DNA of 64,000 nucleotides from Microbacterium hydrocarbonoxydans (GTDB lineage: Bacteria; Actinomycetota; Actinomycetes; Actinomycetales; Microbacteriaceae), in contig NZ_JAMBOY010000002.1 of the NCBI RefSeq assembly GCF_023715885.1, forward strand, positions 558,001 to 622,000, written 5' to 3'. Shown here piece after piece: positions 7,585 through 15,130 of this stretch. A program made the position numbers and the translations under genes. The notes beneath the pieces are model-generated. The model was not told the origin of the DNA. It worked only from the letters and a program-made list of their open reading frames with translations, and did no database searches. Position 1 is the first letter of the stretch, and every line of letters starts with the position of its first letter.

Positions 7585-8777
7585 CGATTCCTCCGTGTCC
7601 GCTCGCGCGGGACTGTGCTCCAGATCAGGTCGGCGTCCGGCTGATCGCCGGTGCGCCACGACCCCGTGCTGATGGTGACCGCGGCGACGTTGACGAACGC
7701 CGCGAGGGGCACCGCGAACAGTGCCCCGGGGATGCCGCCGACCATCGAGCCGCCGGCGACGACGAGCACCACGGCGAGCGGGTGCACCTTGACGGCCGAG
7801 CCCATCATGATCGGCTGCAGGATGTGTCCTTCCAGCTGCTGCACCGCGAGCACGACCCCGAGCATCGCGAGAGCGATCCAGGGTCCGTTGTACACGAGGG
7901 CGAGCAGCACGGCGATCGCGCCGGTCACGACCGCACCGACGATCGGCACGAACGAGCCGAGGAAGACGAGGACGGCGACGGGGATGGCGAGCGGGACGCC
8001 GAGGAGTGCCGCGCCGGCACCGATGCCGACGGCGTCGATGGCCGCGACGAAGAGCTGGGTGCGCGCGTAGTTGACGAGGGTCGCGAATCCGTTCGTCGCG
8101 GCGGCGTCGGCCGCCGGTCGCGCAGCGCGCGGGAACAGACGGAGGGTCCACCGCCAGATGCGGCCGCCGTCAGCGAGCAGGCAGATGAGGATGAAGAGCG
8201 CCAGCACCGCTCCGGTCACGACGTGCGCCGCGGTGGTTCCGACGGCCAGCGCACCGTTGAGGAGGGTCTGGGCCTGCTCGTTGATGATCTGCAGACCCTG
8301 ATCGATGTACCCCTGGATCTGAGCCTCGCTCAGGTGAAGAGGTCCGTTCAGGAGGAACTGACGGAAGTCCTGGATCGCCTGCGTGCTGCGCTGCTGCACG
8401 TCCGGCAACTGCTGGCGGATCTGCCAGACGACCAGCCACATGAGCACCGTCACGATCGCGATGGTGCCGATGATGGAGATCGCCACCGCTGCCCACCGCG
8501 GGAAGCGGTGTCGCAGCATCCATTGGAACGCCGGCCACAGCAGGGCGGTGATGAGGATGCCGATCATGAGCGGGATCACGAGCAGTTTCAGCTCGATCAC
8601 GAGCCAGATGAACCCGGCGGCGACGGCCGCGATGAGGAGCAGTCGCCATGCGTAGGCGGCGGTGATGCGCAGGCCGCGCGGTACCGCCTCATCGGCTGCC
8701 GTCGTGACCGTGCGCTCGGTCGAGGTCGGACGCGGACGGAAGAGGTCTCTCAGCCGCGGACGCTGCTCTTCGCTCAT
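7581..8777 (-). CDS. AI-2E family transporter (TqsA/PerM-like membrane protein)
   Basis: 398 residues with a 35-residue charged N-terminus, then about eight hydrophobic helices in the two-block pattern of the family. The long polar stretch after the third helix (about 110-170, QQRSTQAIQDFRQF) is typical. The motif GSFVPIVGAVVTGAIAVLLAL and the ending LEGHILQPIMMGSAVKVHPL are diagnostic. E. coli TqsA exports autoinducer-2, but many members move other solutes or Na+/H+, so the substrate is open. Leaderless promoter; it leads into ilvA through a 4-bp overlap. Confidence 0.9.
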   Translation of the reverse strand: MSEEQRPRLRDLFRPRPTSTERTVTTAADEAVPRGLRITAAYAWRLLLIAAVAAGFIWLVIELKLLVIPLMIGILITALLWPAFQWMLRHRFPRWAAVAISIIGTIAIVTVLMWLVVWQIRQQLPDVQQRSTQAIQDFRQFLLNGPLHLSEAQIQGYIDQGLQIINEQAQTLLNGALAVGTTAAHVVTGAVLALFILICLLADGGRIWRWTLRLFPRAARPAADAAATNGFATLVNYARTQLFVAAIDAVGIGAGAALLGVPLAIPVAVLVFLGSFVPIVGAVVTGAIAVLLALVYNGPWIALAMLGVVLAVQQLEGHILQPIMMGSAVKVHPLAVVLVVAGGSMVGGIPGALFAVPLAAFVNVAAVTISTGSWRTGDQPDADLIWSTVPRERTRRNR

Positions 8778-8783
8778 CGCCCA

Positions 8784-8789
8784 AGTCTA
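8784..8789 (-). promoter_or_regulatory. -10 box of leaderless AI-2E/ilvA promoter
   Basis: Read on the minus strand, TAGACT stands 6 nt before the ATG at 8777. This drives the two-gene unit. Confidence 0.6.
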
Positions 8790-8879
8790 CGGCGCTGGAC
8801 CAGGCTCCCCCGACGCGGTTCGGCAACATGACGAGGCGTCGAGGGCCGTCGCCGAGGCCCGGATGTCGGAGCACCTGGA

Positions 8880-8885
8880 TACGCT
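8880..8885 (+). promoter_or_regulatory. -10 box of leaderless alkX/ycaQ-like gene promoter
   Basis: TACGCT stands 6 nt before the GTG start at 8892. The -35 region has no clear consensus. Confidence 0.6.
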
Positions 8886-8891
8886 GGCCGG

Positions 8892-10169
8892 GTGACCGAC
8901 ACTCTCAGCTCAGCGCAGGCGCGTCGTATGGCCCTCGCGGCTCAGGGCTTCTCCCGCGCCCGTCCAGCGGCGCCCTCGACGCGTCACATCCACCGGGTCA
9001 TGGAGCGTCTGGGCGTGCTGCAGATCGACTCGGTCAACGTGTTCGCCCGGTCGCACTATCTTCCCCTCTTCTCCCGTCTCGGTGGCTACGATCCCGCACT
9101 GGTCGACCGGATGTTCCTGTCGCGCGCGACCCGCTACGTGGAGTACCTGGCCCACGAGGCGACGTTCATGCCGATCGAGGACTGGCCGCTGTGGCGTTTC
9201 CGCATGGAGAGGTTCCGGCGGCGCGGGGCGGACCCGGAGTCGTGGGCGAGTCAGAACGCGCAGACCATCTCCTGGGTCCTCGACGAGCTCCGCGCCCAAG
9301 GCCCGTTGCGACCGGCCGACCTTCGAGCGGACGCTCCTCGCGAGCGCGGCACCTGGTGGGACTGGGACGACGTGAAGCTGGCGCTGGAGCATCTGTGGCG
9401 TACGGGTGACGTGGCGATCAGCGGAAGGAAGGGGTTCGAGCGGAGCTACGCCCTGGCCGAGAACGTCATCCCCGACAGCATCCGTTCGCGCGAGCTGTCG
9501 TACGACGACTCCATCCGCGAACTGATCCGCCGGGCGGCACGCTCGTCGGGCGTCGCCACGATGGCCGACCTCGCCGACTACTACCGGATCCGCGATCGGG
9601 CCACGATCTCCCGGGCTGTCGCGGACCTCGTCGATGAGGGTGAGCTCCTCCCCGTCCGGGTGCTCGGATGGGAACGAGCCGGCCGTCCCCTGGCGGCGTG
9701 GCGGCACCGCGATGCCGTGCTCCCCCGCCGCATCGACGCGGCCGCACTGCTCACGCCGTTCGATCCCGTGGTGTGGTTCCGCGAGCGGGCGCTCCGCGCC
9801 TTCGAGCTCGACTACCGCATCGAGATCTACGTCCCTGCGGCCAAGCGTCGCTACGGCTACTACTCGCTTCCGGTGCTGGTCGGCGACCGGGTCGTCGCCC
9901 GCGTCGATCTGAAGGCCGAGCGGGCCACGTCGACGCTGCAGGTGCAGTCGGCATGGTGGGAGCCGCAGGCGCATGCCGAGGCGGACGCCGAGCGCATCGC
10001 GAGCGAGCTCGTGCTCGCTGCGTCGTGGCAGGGCCTGGAGCACGTCTCGGTCTCGGGCTGGGGAACGGCCGCGGAGGCCCTTCACAGCGCCCTCAGCGCT
10101 CTGTCCGTCGCCGCCGGGTCCGCCGTCTCGGTGCGTCGACACGTCCACACCAGAGAGGCGACTCCGTGA
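8892..10169 (+). CDS. Winged-helix DNA glycosylase family protein (AlkX/YcaQ-like)
   Basis: 425 residues of the HTH_42 family. E. coli YcaQ (AlkX) removes alkylated bases and unhooks interstrand crosslinks with a Q-phi-D motif; here the matching residues are Q44-I45-D46 in GVLQIDSVNVF. Tandem winged helices occupy the N-terminal 250 residues. The C-terminal beta-barrel shows LLTPFDPVVWFRERALRAFELDYRIE, quoted by LLTPFDPVVWFR and FDYRIEIY-like FELDYRIEIYVP, and YGYYSLPVLVGDRVVARVDLK in part as YYSLPVLVGDRVVARVDLK. All core pieces are intact. Its stop overlaps the next gene's GTG. Confidence 0.87.
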   Translation: MTDTLSSAQARRMALAAQGFSRARPAAPSTRHIHRVMERLGVLQIDSVNVFARSHYLPLFSRLGGYDPALVDRMFLSRATRYVEYLAHEATFMPIEDWPLWRFRMERFRRRGADPESWASQNAQTISWVLDELRAQGPLRPADLRADAPRERGTWWDWDDVKLALEHLWRTGDVAISGRKGFERSYALAENVIPDSIRSRELSYDDSIRELIRRAARSSGVATMADLADYYRIRDRATISRAVADLVDEGELLPVRVLGWERAGRPLAAWRHRDAVLPRRIDAAALLTPFDPVVWFRERALRAFELDYRIEIYVPAAKRRYGYYSLPVLVGDRVVARVDLKAERATSTLQVQSAWWEPQAHAEADAERIASELVLAASWQGLEHVSVSGWGTAAEALHSALSALSVAAGSAVSVRRHVHTREATP

Positions 10170-10645
10170 CTCGGCGCGCGAAGTGGATCCTCGGCGGCGC
10201 GGCGCTGGTCGTTGTGATCGTCGCGATCGTCGCGATCGTCTGGTCGACGGCACGCCCGGCACCGGAGGCATCAGCGAGTCCGGCTCCGACGCCGACCCCT
10301 TCAATCGACCTGCTCGCCTCCGCTCAGGCTGAAGTGGACGAGCACCTCGAGCAGTGCGCGGCCGCGGGTGCGCCCGATGGTGTCATGCCGGAGGCGTGCG
10401 GAATTCGCATCCCGTGGGGAACAGAGTTCGCAGCCGTGTCCGACGCACGGTTCCGCATCGAGCGGATGCCGGAGGTCTCCCTCACCGATGACGGTTTCGT
10501 CGCGCAGGGCGGCGAGCTGATCGCCACGGTCACGGGCACCGGTCAGGACGGCGCCCCGCGCACCGAGACCTATCGCACGCAGAACTGGTCGGTGCGCGGC
10601 GATGCCGAGCGCACGAGAACGGGCGTCGACATCACGGTGTGGTGA
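10166..10645 (+). CDS. Membrane-anchored or secreted protein of unknown function
   Basis: 159 residues. The GTG start at 10166 shares bases with the stop of the preceding glycosylase gene, so it is probably translated by coupling. An N-terminal signal anchor (LGGAALVVVIVAIVAIVWS, about 8-26) is followed by an Ala/Pro/Thr linker (ASASPAPTPTPS). The folded outside domain has two cysteines (EQCAAAG and EACGIRIPWG), suggesting a disulfide. The domain repeats an immunoglobulin-like strand pattern (FVAQGGELIATVTGTG). No family recognised. The operon partner is a DNA repair protein, which gives no clear link. Confidence 0.8.
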   Translation: MTRRAKWILGGAALVVVIVAIVAIVWSTARPAPEASASPAPTPTPSIDLLASAQAEVDEHLEQCAAAGAPDGVMPEACGIRIPWGTEFAAVSDARFRIERMPEVSLTDDGFVAQGGELIATVTGTGQDGAPRTETYRTQNWSVRGDAERTRTGVDITVW

Positions 10646-10684
10646 GGTCGTCGCCCGCTGTCGTCAGGTGAGAGGGCCGTGCGG

Positions 10685-11251
10685 TCAGAACTGCACGCGC
10701 GGCGGCTCGGAGATCGCCCCGCTGTCGGCGACCTCGAAGAACTCGCGCTCGGTGAATCCGAGTCCCTTGGCGAACAGATTGTTCGGGAAGACCTTGATCT
10801 TCGTGTTCAGCTCGCGCACGCCGCCGTTGTAGAACCGACGGGCCGCCTGGATCTTGTCCTCGGTGTCGACGAGAGCCTGCTGCACCTGCAGGAAGTTCTG
10901 GCTCGCCTGCAGCTGCGGATACGCCTCGGCGACCGCGAACAGACTGCGCAGTGCCTGCTGAAGGTGCCCCTCCGCGATGCCGGCCTCGCCCGGTCCGCTG
11001 GCCGACAGCGTCTCCGCGCGGGCGCGCGTGACGTTCTCGAACACCGCCTTTTCGTGGGAGGCATAGCCCTTGACCGTCTCGATGAGATTCGGGATGAGGT
11101 CGGCTCGGCGCTTGAGCTGCACGGTGATGCCGCTCCACGCCTCGTCGACGCGGACGTTGAGCTGCACCAGCGAGTTGTACGTCGCCCACAGGTAGATGCC
11201 GACGAGCAGGATCACTCCGACGACGATCAGTACCGGCACGAGCCATTCCAT
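10685..11251 (-). CDS. lemA: LemA family protein
   Basis: 188 residues. One N-terminal membrane helix (VPVLIVVGVILLVGIYLWATY, quoted in part as VLIVVGVILLVGIYLW) precedes a long helical bundle with the LemA signature: YNSLVQLNVRVDEAWSGITV and QLKRRADLIPNLIETVKGYA in two 20-residue pieces. It ends VADSGAISEPPRVQF. LemA proteins often accompany a TPM-domain protein, but none is adjacent here. Function remains uncertain (envelope-associated). It converges with the gene ending at 10645. Confidence 0.93.
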   Translation of the reverse strand: MEWLVPVLIVVGVILLVGIYLWATYNSLVQLNVRVDEAWSGITVQLKRRADLIPNLIETVKGYASHEKAVFENVTRARAETLSASGPGEAGIAEGHLQQALRSLFAVAEAYPQLQASQNFLQVQQALVDTEDKIQAARRFYNGGVRELNTKIKVFPNNLFAKGLGFTEREFFEVADSGAISEPPRVQF

Positions 11252-11334
11252 CAGAGGCCCACCCTTCCTCGTGTTTCTCTCATCCTATCGGCGCAGTCTG
11301 CGCGTCGACTGGGCGCATGACGGTGCGCTCCGGG

Positions 11335-12648
11335 TCAGGCGCCGAGGACGCGGTCGAGGTAGCGGTTGGCGAAGCGTCGCTCCGGATCGAGTCGGTCTCG
11401 GAGAGCGACGAAGTCGTCGAACCGCGGGTAGCGCTCACGCAGCTGCTCGGCGGTCAGTGTGTGCAGCTTGCCCCAGTGCGGCCTGCCGTCGTGCTCGAGC
11501 ATGATCCGCTCGACCGCCTCGAAGTACTCGGTGGGGTCGGCCCGCCAGTAGCGGTGCACGGCGATGTATCCGCTCGCACGACCGTGCGCGGTCGAGAGCC
11601 ACCGGTCATCGGCCGCGGCGAAGCGCACCTCGATGGGGAACTCGATGCGCCACCCGCGCTTCGCGATCAGGGCCTGCACTTCTCGGAACGCCGGCACCAC
11701 GTTCTCGGCGGGCAGGGAGTACTCCATCTCCCGGAAGCGCACGGTACGGCTCTGCGTCAGCACACGGTGCGACAGATCGGTGTACTCGCGGTCGCCGGTG
11801 ACCTTCACGGCGAGGCGGCTGAACGGCGGCGTGACCGCCGGAACCACCTGCCCTGCGGCACAGGCGGCTCGATAGACGCCGTTGGATAGCAGGGTCTCAT
11901 CGACCCATTTCCCTACGCGGGGCAGGGGCTGACGTCGGGTCGACTCAGGGAGGCGGGTCTGCTGCTTCGTCAGTGCGACCTCGGTGTGCGGGAACCAGTA
12001 GAACTCGAAGTGGTCGGATGCCGCGACCCGCTGATCGAGCGACTCCAGCACCTCCTCGAGCGGCTCCGGCCGGTCGACTGCCTGCAACACGAAAGCCGCG
12101 ACGCACTGCAGCGTGACCTCGACGATGATGCCGAGTGCGCCGAGACCGAGCGCGACAGCGGGGAGCATCTCGGGCTGGTGGTCTTCGTCGATCCGCAGGA
12201 ACTCCCCTTCCGCGGTGACGAGGGTCACGCCGACCACCTGGGTCGCGAGGCCACCGAACCCGGCGCCGGTGCCGTGGGTGCCGGTCGAGATCGCGCCGGC
12301 GATCGACTGACGATCGATGTCTCCGAGGTTCTGCATCGCGAGGCCGTGCGCCGCGAGCAGCCGCGGGACGCGGTGCAGCCGCGTGCCGGCGAGAAGCGTG
12401 GCGCGGCCGGTGGCGGCATCCGCTGAGACGAGTCCCTGCATGTCGTCGAGCTCCAGCAGCACCCCGGGAGCGATCGCGATTCCCGTGAAGCTGTGCCCGG
12501 CGCCGACGGCCTTGATGCTCAACCGCTGGGCGAGGGCGGCCTTCACCGCGCGCTGAACGCCCTCCGGACTGCGTGGGCGCTCGACGCGCAGCGGCTTGAC
12601 CTGCGCCGACCGCCCCCAGTTCTGCCAGGTGCCGCCGATCCGCGTCAT
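11335..12648 (-). CDS. FAD-linked D-arabinono-1,4-lactone / L-gulonolactone oxidase family
   Basis: 437 residues. An N-terminal FAD-binding PCMH domain (about 20-185) contains KAVGAGHSFTGIAIAPG, where the His of GHSF is the site that binds FAD covalently in many relatives, and GTHGTGAGFGGLATQVVG. The C-terminal ALO domain ends in PHWGKLHTLTAEQLRERYPR with the conserved HWGK, then LDPERRFANRYLDRVLG. It should oxidise an aldonolactone or a polyol with O2. The start at ATG 12648 overlaps the stop of the type III PLP gene (ATGA), so the two enzymes are made together. Confidence 0.9.
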   Translation of the reverse strand: MTRIGGTWQNWGRSAQVKPLRVERPRSPEGVQRAVKAALAQRLSIKAVGAGHSFTGIAIAPGVLLELDDMQGLVSADAATGRATLLAGTRLHRVPRLLAAHGLAMQNLGDIDRQSIAGAISTGTHGTGAGFGGLATQVVGVTLVTAEGEFLRIDEDHQPEMLPAVALGLGALGIIVEVTLQCVAAFVLQAVDRPEPLEEVLESLDQRVAASDHFEFYWFPHTEVALTKQQTRLPESTRRQPLPRVGKWVDETLLSNGVYRAACAAGQVVPAVTPPFSRLAVKVTGDREYTDLSHRVLTQSRTVRFREMEYSLPAENVVPAFREVQALIAKRGWRIEFPIEVRFAAADDRWLSTAHGRASGYIAVHRYWRADPTEYFEAVERIMLEHDGRPHWGKLHTLTAEQLRERYPRFDDFVALRDRLDPERRFANRYLDRVLGA

Positions 12649-13928
12649 AGGAACGCCTTCCCCTCGCCGCGGTAGGTGGGCAGCTCGTCGACGACCTCGT
12701 CCCCCGACACCAGGTGATAGCTGTCGATGCGCTCGGCCGGTTCGCCGCTCTTCGCGTGACGGAACCACACCCGGTCGCCCACCCCGAGCGTCGCGGCCTT
12801 CGGCCCCTGCAGCGGCGTCTGGACTTCTCCCGCCGCTTCTCTCGGCAGCGTGCGGAGACCAGCGGGCCAGACCGGCTTCGGTTGCCGCGAGGCCACTGCC
12901 GGTCCGGAGGCGATCCACCCGCCGCCGAGCACGGTCGCGATGTCGGCGGTCGGGCGGCGGACGACATCGAAGGCGAAGGCGGCCGCAGGGGCGGGCTGGA
13001 AGGACCGGTACCCGTCGAAGAGGTGACCGCCGAGCAGACCGCTCCCCGCGCTCGCCTCCGTGAGCGATTCGTCGCTGCCCGTGAATTCGAGGGATCCGGT
13101 GCCGCCGCCGTTGAGGAACTCGAGATGCGCGATGCCGGCGAGCGCTCCGACGATCTCGGCCCGCCGATCACGCAGCTCGGCCCGCGAACGCGCCTGCATC
13201 AGGCGGATCACGGGGGCGTCCGGTCCCGCCGCGTCGCCCTGGCCGGCGATCTGCGCCTCGTACATCTGCAGACCGACGAGGCGGAAGCCGGGACGACGCA
13301 CGATCGTCCGCGCGAATGCCGCTACCTCGTCGGCCGAGAACAACGCGGATCGCCGGACGCCGATGTGACCGAGCGCCGCAGATCGGAGCGAGGCGTCGGC
13401 GTCGATCGCGACGCGGATCTCAGGTCTGCGCTCAGACGAGGCGACGCTGTCGATCAGATCGAGCTGTGCGGGATCGTCGACCATGAGGGTGATCCGGCGC
13501 GCCGCCTGCTCCGATGCGAAGAGCTCCGCGAGGGCGGCCCGATCGACGGTCGGATACCCGATCACGATGTCGTCGTGCGTCTCGGCGAGCCAGAGCGCCT
13601 CCGGCAGGGTGAAGGCGAGGATGCCGCGATAGCCGGGCAACTGCAGCACGGCGTCGAGCACGGCGCGCACGCGCACGGACTTCGACGCCACGCGGATCGG
13701 GAGTCCTCCCGCCCGCACCAGCATGTCGAGGGCATTGTGGCGGAGCGCCTCGCGATCGATGACGGCGACCGGGGCCGGCAGGTGCCCCGTCGCCGCGGAC
13801 AGGCGCGGCCAGTACCGACCGGGGTCGTGCCATTCGGGGGCGACCGGGGACTGCTCCGGTGCGGGGCTCAGGTCGGCGGTGAGGTCGAGCACTCCCCCAC
13901 CATACGACCTGGGTGCACTCGGATTCAC
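12645..13928 (-). CDS. Type III PLP enzyme (alanine racemase-N / D-threonine aldolase-like amino acid deaminase)
   Basis: Up to 427 residues. An alanine-racemase-type TIM barrel opens with PVAVIDREALRHNALDMLVR and RVASKSVRVRAVLDAV, where the lysine of ASKS is the PLP Schiff-base residue near 84. Later parts resemble DSD1-type D-amino-acid deaminases/aldolases, with the C-terminal beta domain reading LGVGDRVWFRHAKSGEPAERI and a final VVDELPTYRGEGKAFL. This gene and the lactone oxidase form an operon seen together in related actinobacteria, but their shared pathway is not established. The start could be GTG 13928 or GTG 13892, which follows a G-rich site closely. Confidence 0.85.
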   Translation of the reverse strand: MNPSAPRSYGGGVLDLTADLSPAPEQSPVAPEWHDPGRYWPRLSAATGHLPAPVAVIDREALRHNALDMLVRAGGLPIRVASKSVRVRAVLDAVLQLPGYRGILAFTLPEALWLAETHDDIVIGYPTVDRAALAELFASEQAARRITLMVDDPAQLDLIDSVASSERRPEIRVAIDADASLRSAALGHIGVRRSALFSADEVAAFARTIVRRPGFRLVGLQMYEAQIAGQGDAAGPDAPVIRLMQARSRAELRDRRAEIVGALAGIAHLEFLNGGGTGSLEFTGSDESLTEASAGSGLLGGHLFDGYRSFQPAPAAAFAFDVVRRPTADIATVLGGGWIASGPAVASRQPKPVWPAGLRTLPREAAGEVQTPLQGPKAATLGVGDRVWFRHAKSGEPAERIDSYHLVSGDEVVDELPTYRGEGKAFL

Positions 13929-13978
13929 CCTTTGCGGAACCGGGTCGCAGGCGAGCCCGGCGGTAGGCTGGCGGTCGT

Positions 13979-14054
13979 GCCCCCGTAGCCCAATGGCAGA
14001 GGCAGGCGACTTAAAATCGCTTCAGTCTGGGTTCGAGTCCCAGCGGGGGCACCA
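13979..14054 (+). tRNA. tRNA with anticodon UAA (leucine TTA codon), short variable loop
   Basis: The full cloverleaf can be drawn. The acceptor GCCCCCG pairs with CGGGGGC; the D arm is GCCCAATGGCAGAGGC; the anticodon stem GGCGA/TCGCT has loop CTTAAAA; the variable region is 5 nt (TCAGT); the T stem is CTGGG/CCCAG with TTCGAGT. Discriminator A73 and an encoded CCA follow. U33 fixes the anticodon as UAA. Bacterial tRNA-Leu normally has a long class II variable arm, so this class I shape with a leucine anticodon is unusual. No integrase or repeat lies at its 3' end. Confidence 0.9.
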
Positions 14055-14065
14055 CCGCGCCCGGC

Positions 14066-14851
14066 TCAGCGACCGAAGAGGTCGCCGATGCCGGGGATCC
14101 CGAGGTCGCCGAGCTTCTGCCCCCATTCGCTCGCCGTGTCGCCGAGTCCCGCGACCGTTTCGCCCGCGGATCCCATGAGGCCCTCGGCCGCTCCGGTGAG
14201 TTCCTCGGCGCCCAGACCGCTCGCGATCGCGTCCAGATCGACGCCCTGCGCCAGCGCGTCGAAGTCGACCCCGAGACCCGCCGCCTGCTCGAGCAGCGGC
14301 GCGGCGACCGCGCTGCCGACCGCTCCAGCCGCCACGACGCCCAGCGCGCCGACTGCGGCGCCGCCCACCACCCCGGCGGCTCCGAAGCCGCCGACGCGCG
14401 ACAGGAGGCCGCGGATGCGTCCGGGGCGCGCCGCCTCGGTGCGCCCCGCGGCTCGCGCCAGATCGTCGGGCGACGACGAGGCGGGTCGCTCGCCGGGCGA
14501 GAGCTCGGCGGTCATGCGCTGCTGCACCTGAGCACGCTGCGCCGGTGAGAGCCGGGCGAACGCCTCGCGGTGGATCTGCTCGACCCGGTGCGGATCGGCG
14601 GTCTGCAGCAGGTAGTCGTAGCGCGCGATGGCCGCGCGGTCGGCATCCGTCCCCTGCCGCGTCCCGGCGGGTGGCGGTGCGTACCGGCCGCGCGGCGCGG
14701 GCGGTGCGTACGGGTCAGAGGCAGCAGGGGGCGCGTAGGACTGCGACGACGGTGGCTGGTGCGGAGCACGCGACGTCGTCTCGCGGTTACCGGTGCCGTC
14801 GAGGTCGAGCGCCTTCGCGGCCATTCCGAGCAGGCGGTTCAGCTTTCCCAT
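14066..14851 (-). CDS. Uncharacterised actinobacterial protein with Gly/Ala-rich C-half
   Basis: 261 residues. The start MGKLNRLLGMAAKALDL is followed by a disordered Pro/Tyr/Ala region with a repeated Y-APP motif (SYAPP, PYAPP, RYAPP, about 38-65). A helical segment comes next: IARYDYLLQTADPHRVEQIH and REAFARLSPAQRAQVQQRM, which resembles parts of membrane-stress proteins. The C-terminal half is rich in small residues (GAAGVVGGAAVGALGVVAAG) and could insert in or associate with a membrane. I do not recognise a characterised family. It converges with the tRNA at 13979-14054 and no operon partner is seen. Confidence 0.8.
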   Translation of the reverse strand: MGKLNRLLGMAAKALDLDGTGNRETTSRAPHQPPSSQSYAPPAASDPYAPPAPRGRYAPPPAGTRQGTDADRAAIARYDYLLQTADPHRVEQIHREAFARLSPAQRAQVQQRMTAELSPGERPASSSPDDLARAAGRTEAARPGRIRGLLSRVGGFGAAGVVGGAAVGALGVVAAGAVGSAVAAPLLEQAAGLGVDFDALAQGVDLDAIASGLGAEELTGAAEGLMGSAGETVAGLGDTASEWGQKLGDLGIPGIGDLFGR

Positions 14852-15083
14852 GGTGGCGGTTCCTTCGTGTGACGAGCGGACCGCCCGGAACCGGTGGCGA
14901 AGGTCCGCGGCCGTCCGCGCTGATACGGACGCCCGGTCTCCTCCACCCTCGCGGGCCGATGGGCCGGGACATGATCACATGTCCGTAATGACGACGCCAT
15001 CGCAGACGGGAGTACTCCCCTTGCAGAAACCACGGTAGCCGTCCCGCCTATGAGTGCGGTGCGAGCCGAGATCCCACCGAAGA
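14852..15083. other. Intergenic region between two minus-strand genes
   Basis: 232 bases with no convincing ORF, RNA gene or repeat. It should hold the promoter of the gene at 14066-14851. The AT-richer piece near 14970-15030 (CATGATCACATGTCCGT region) includes TGATCA and ACATGT palindromes but no clear -10/-35 pair. Confidence 0.5.
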
Positions 15084-15124
15084 CGACGAACGCCCCGACT
15101 CCCAAGGGGTCGGGGCGTTCGTCG
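15084..15124. terminator. Hairpin after NDH-2 gene
   Basis: A 16-bp perfect stem (CGACGAACGCCCCGAC, 15084-15099, with its reverse complement at 15109-15124) plus a small inner CCC/GGG stem, 7 bases past the NDH-2 stop codon. Typical U-tract-free terminator. Confidence 0.85.
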
Positions 15125-15130
15125 AGCAGC

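Noticed and set aside
13979..14054. tRNA as an integration site of a genomic island
   Set aside because: No integrase, no repeat of the tRNA 3' end, and ordinary genes on both sides.
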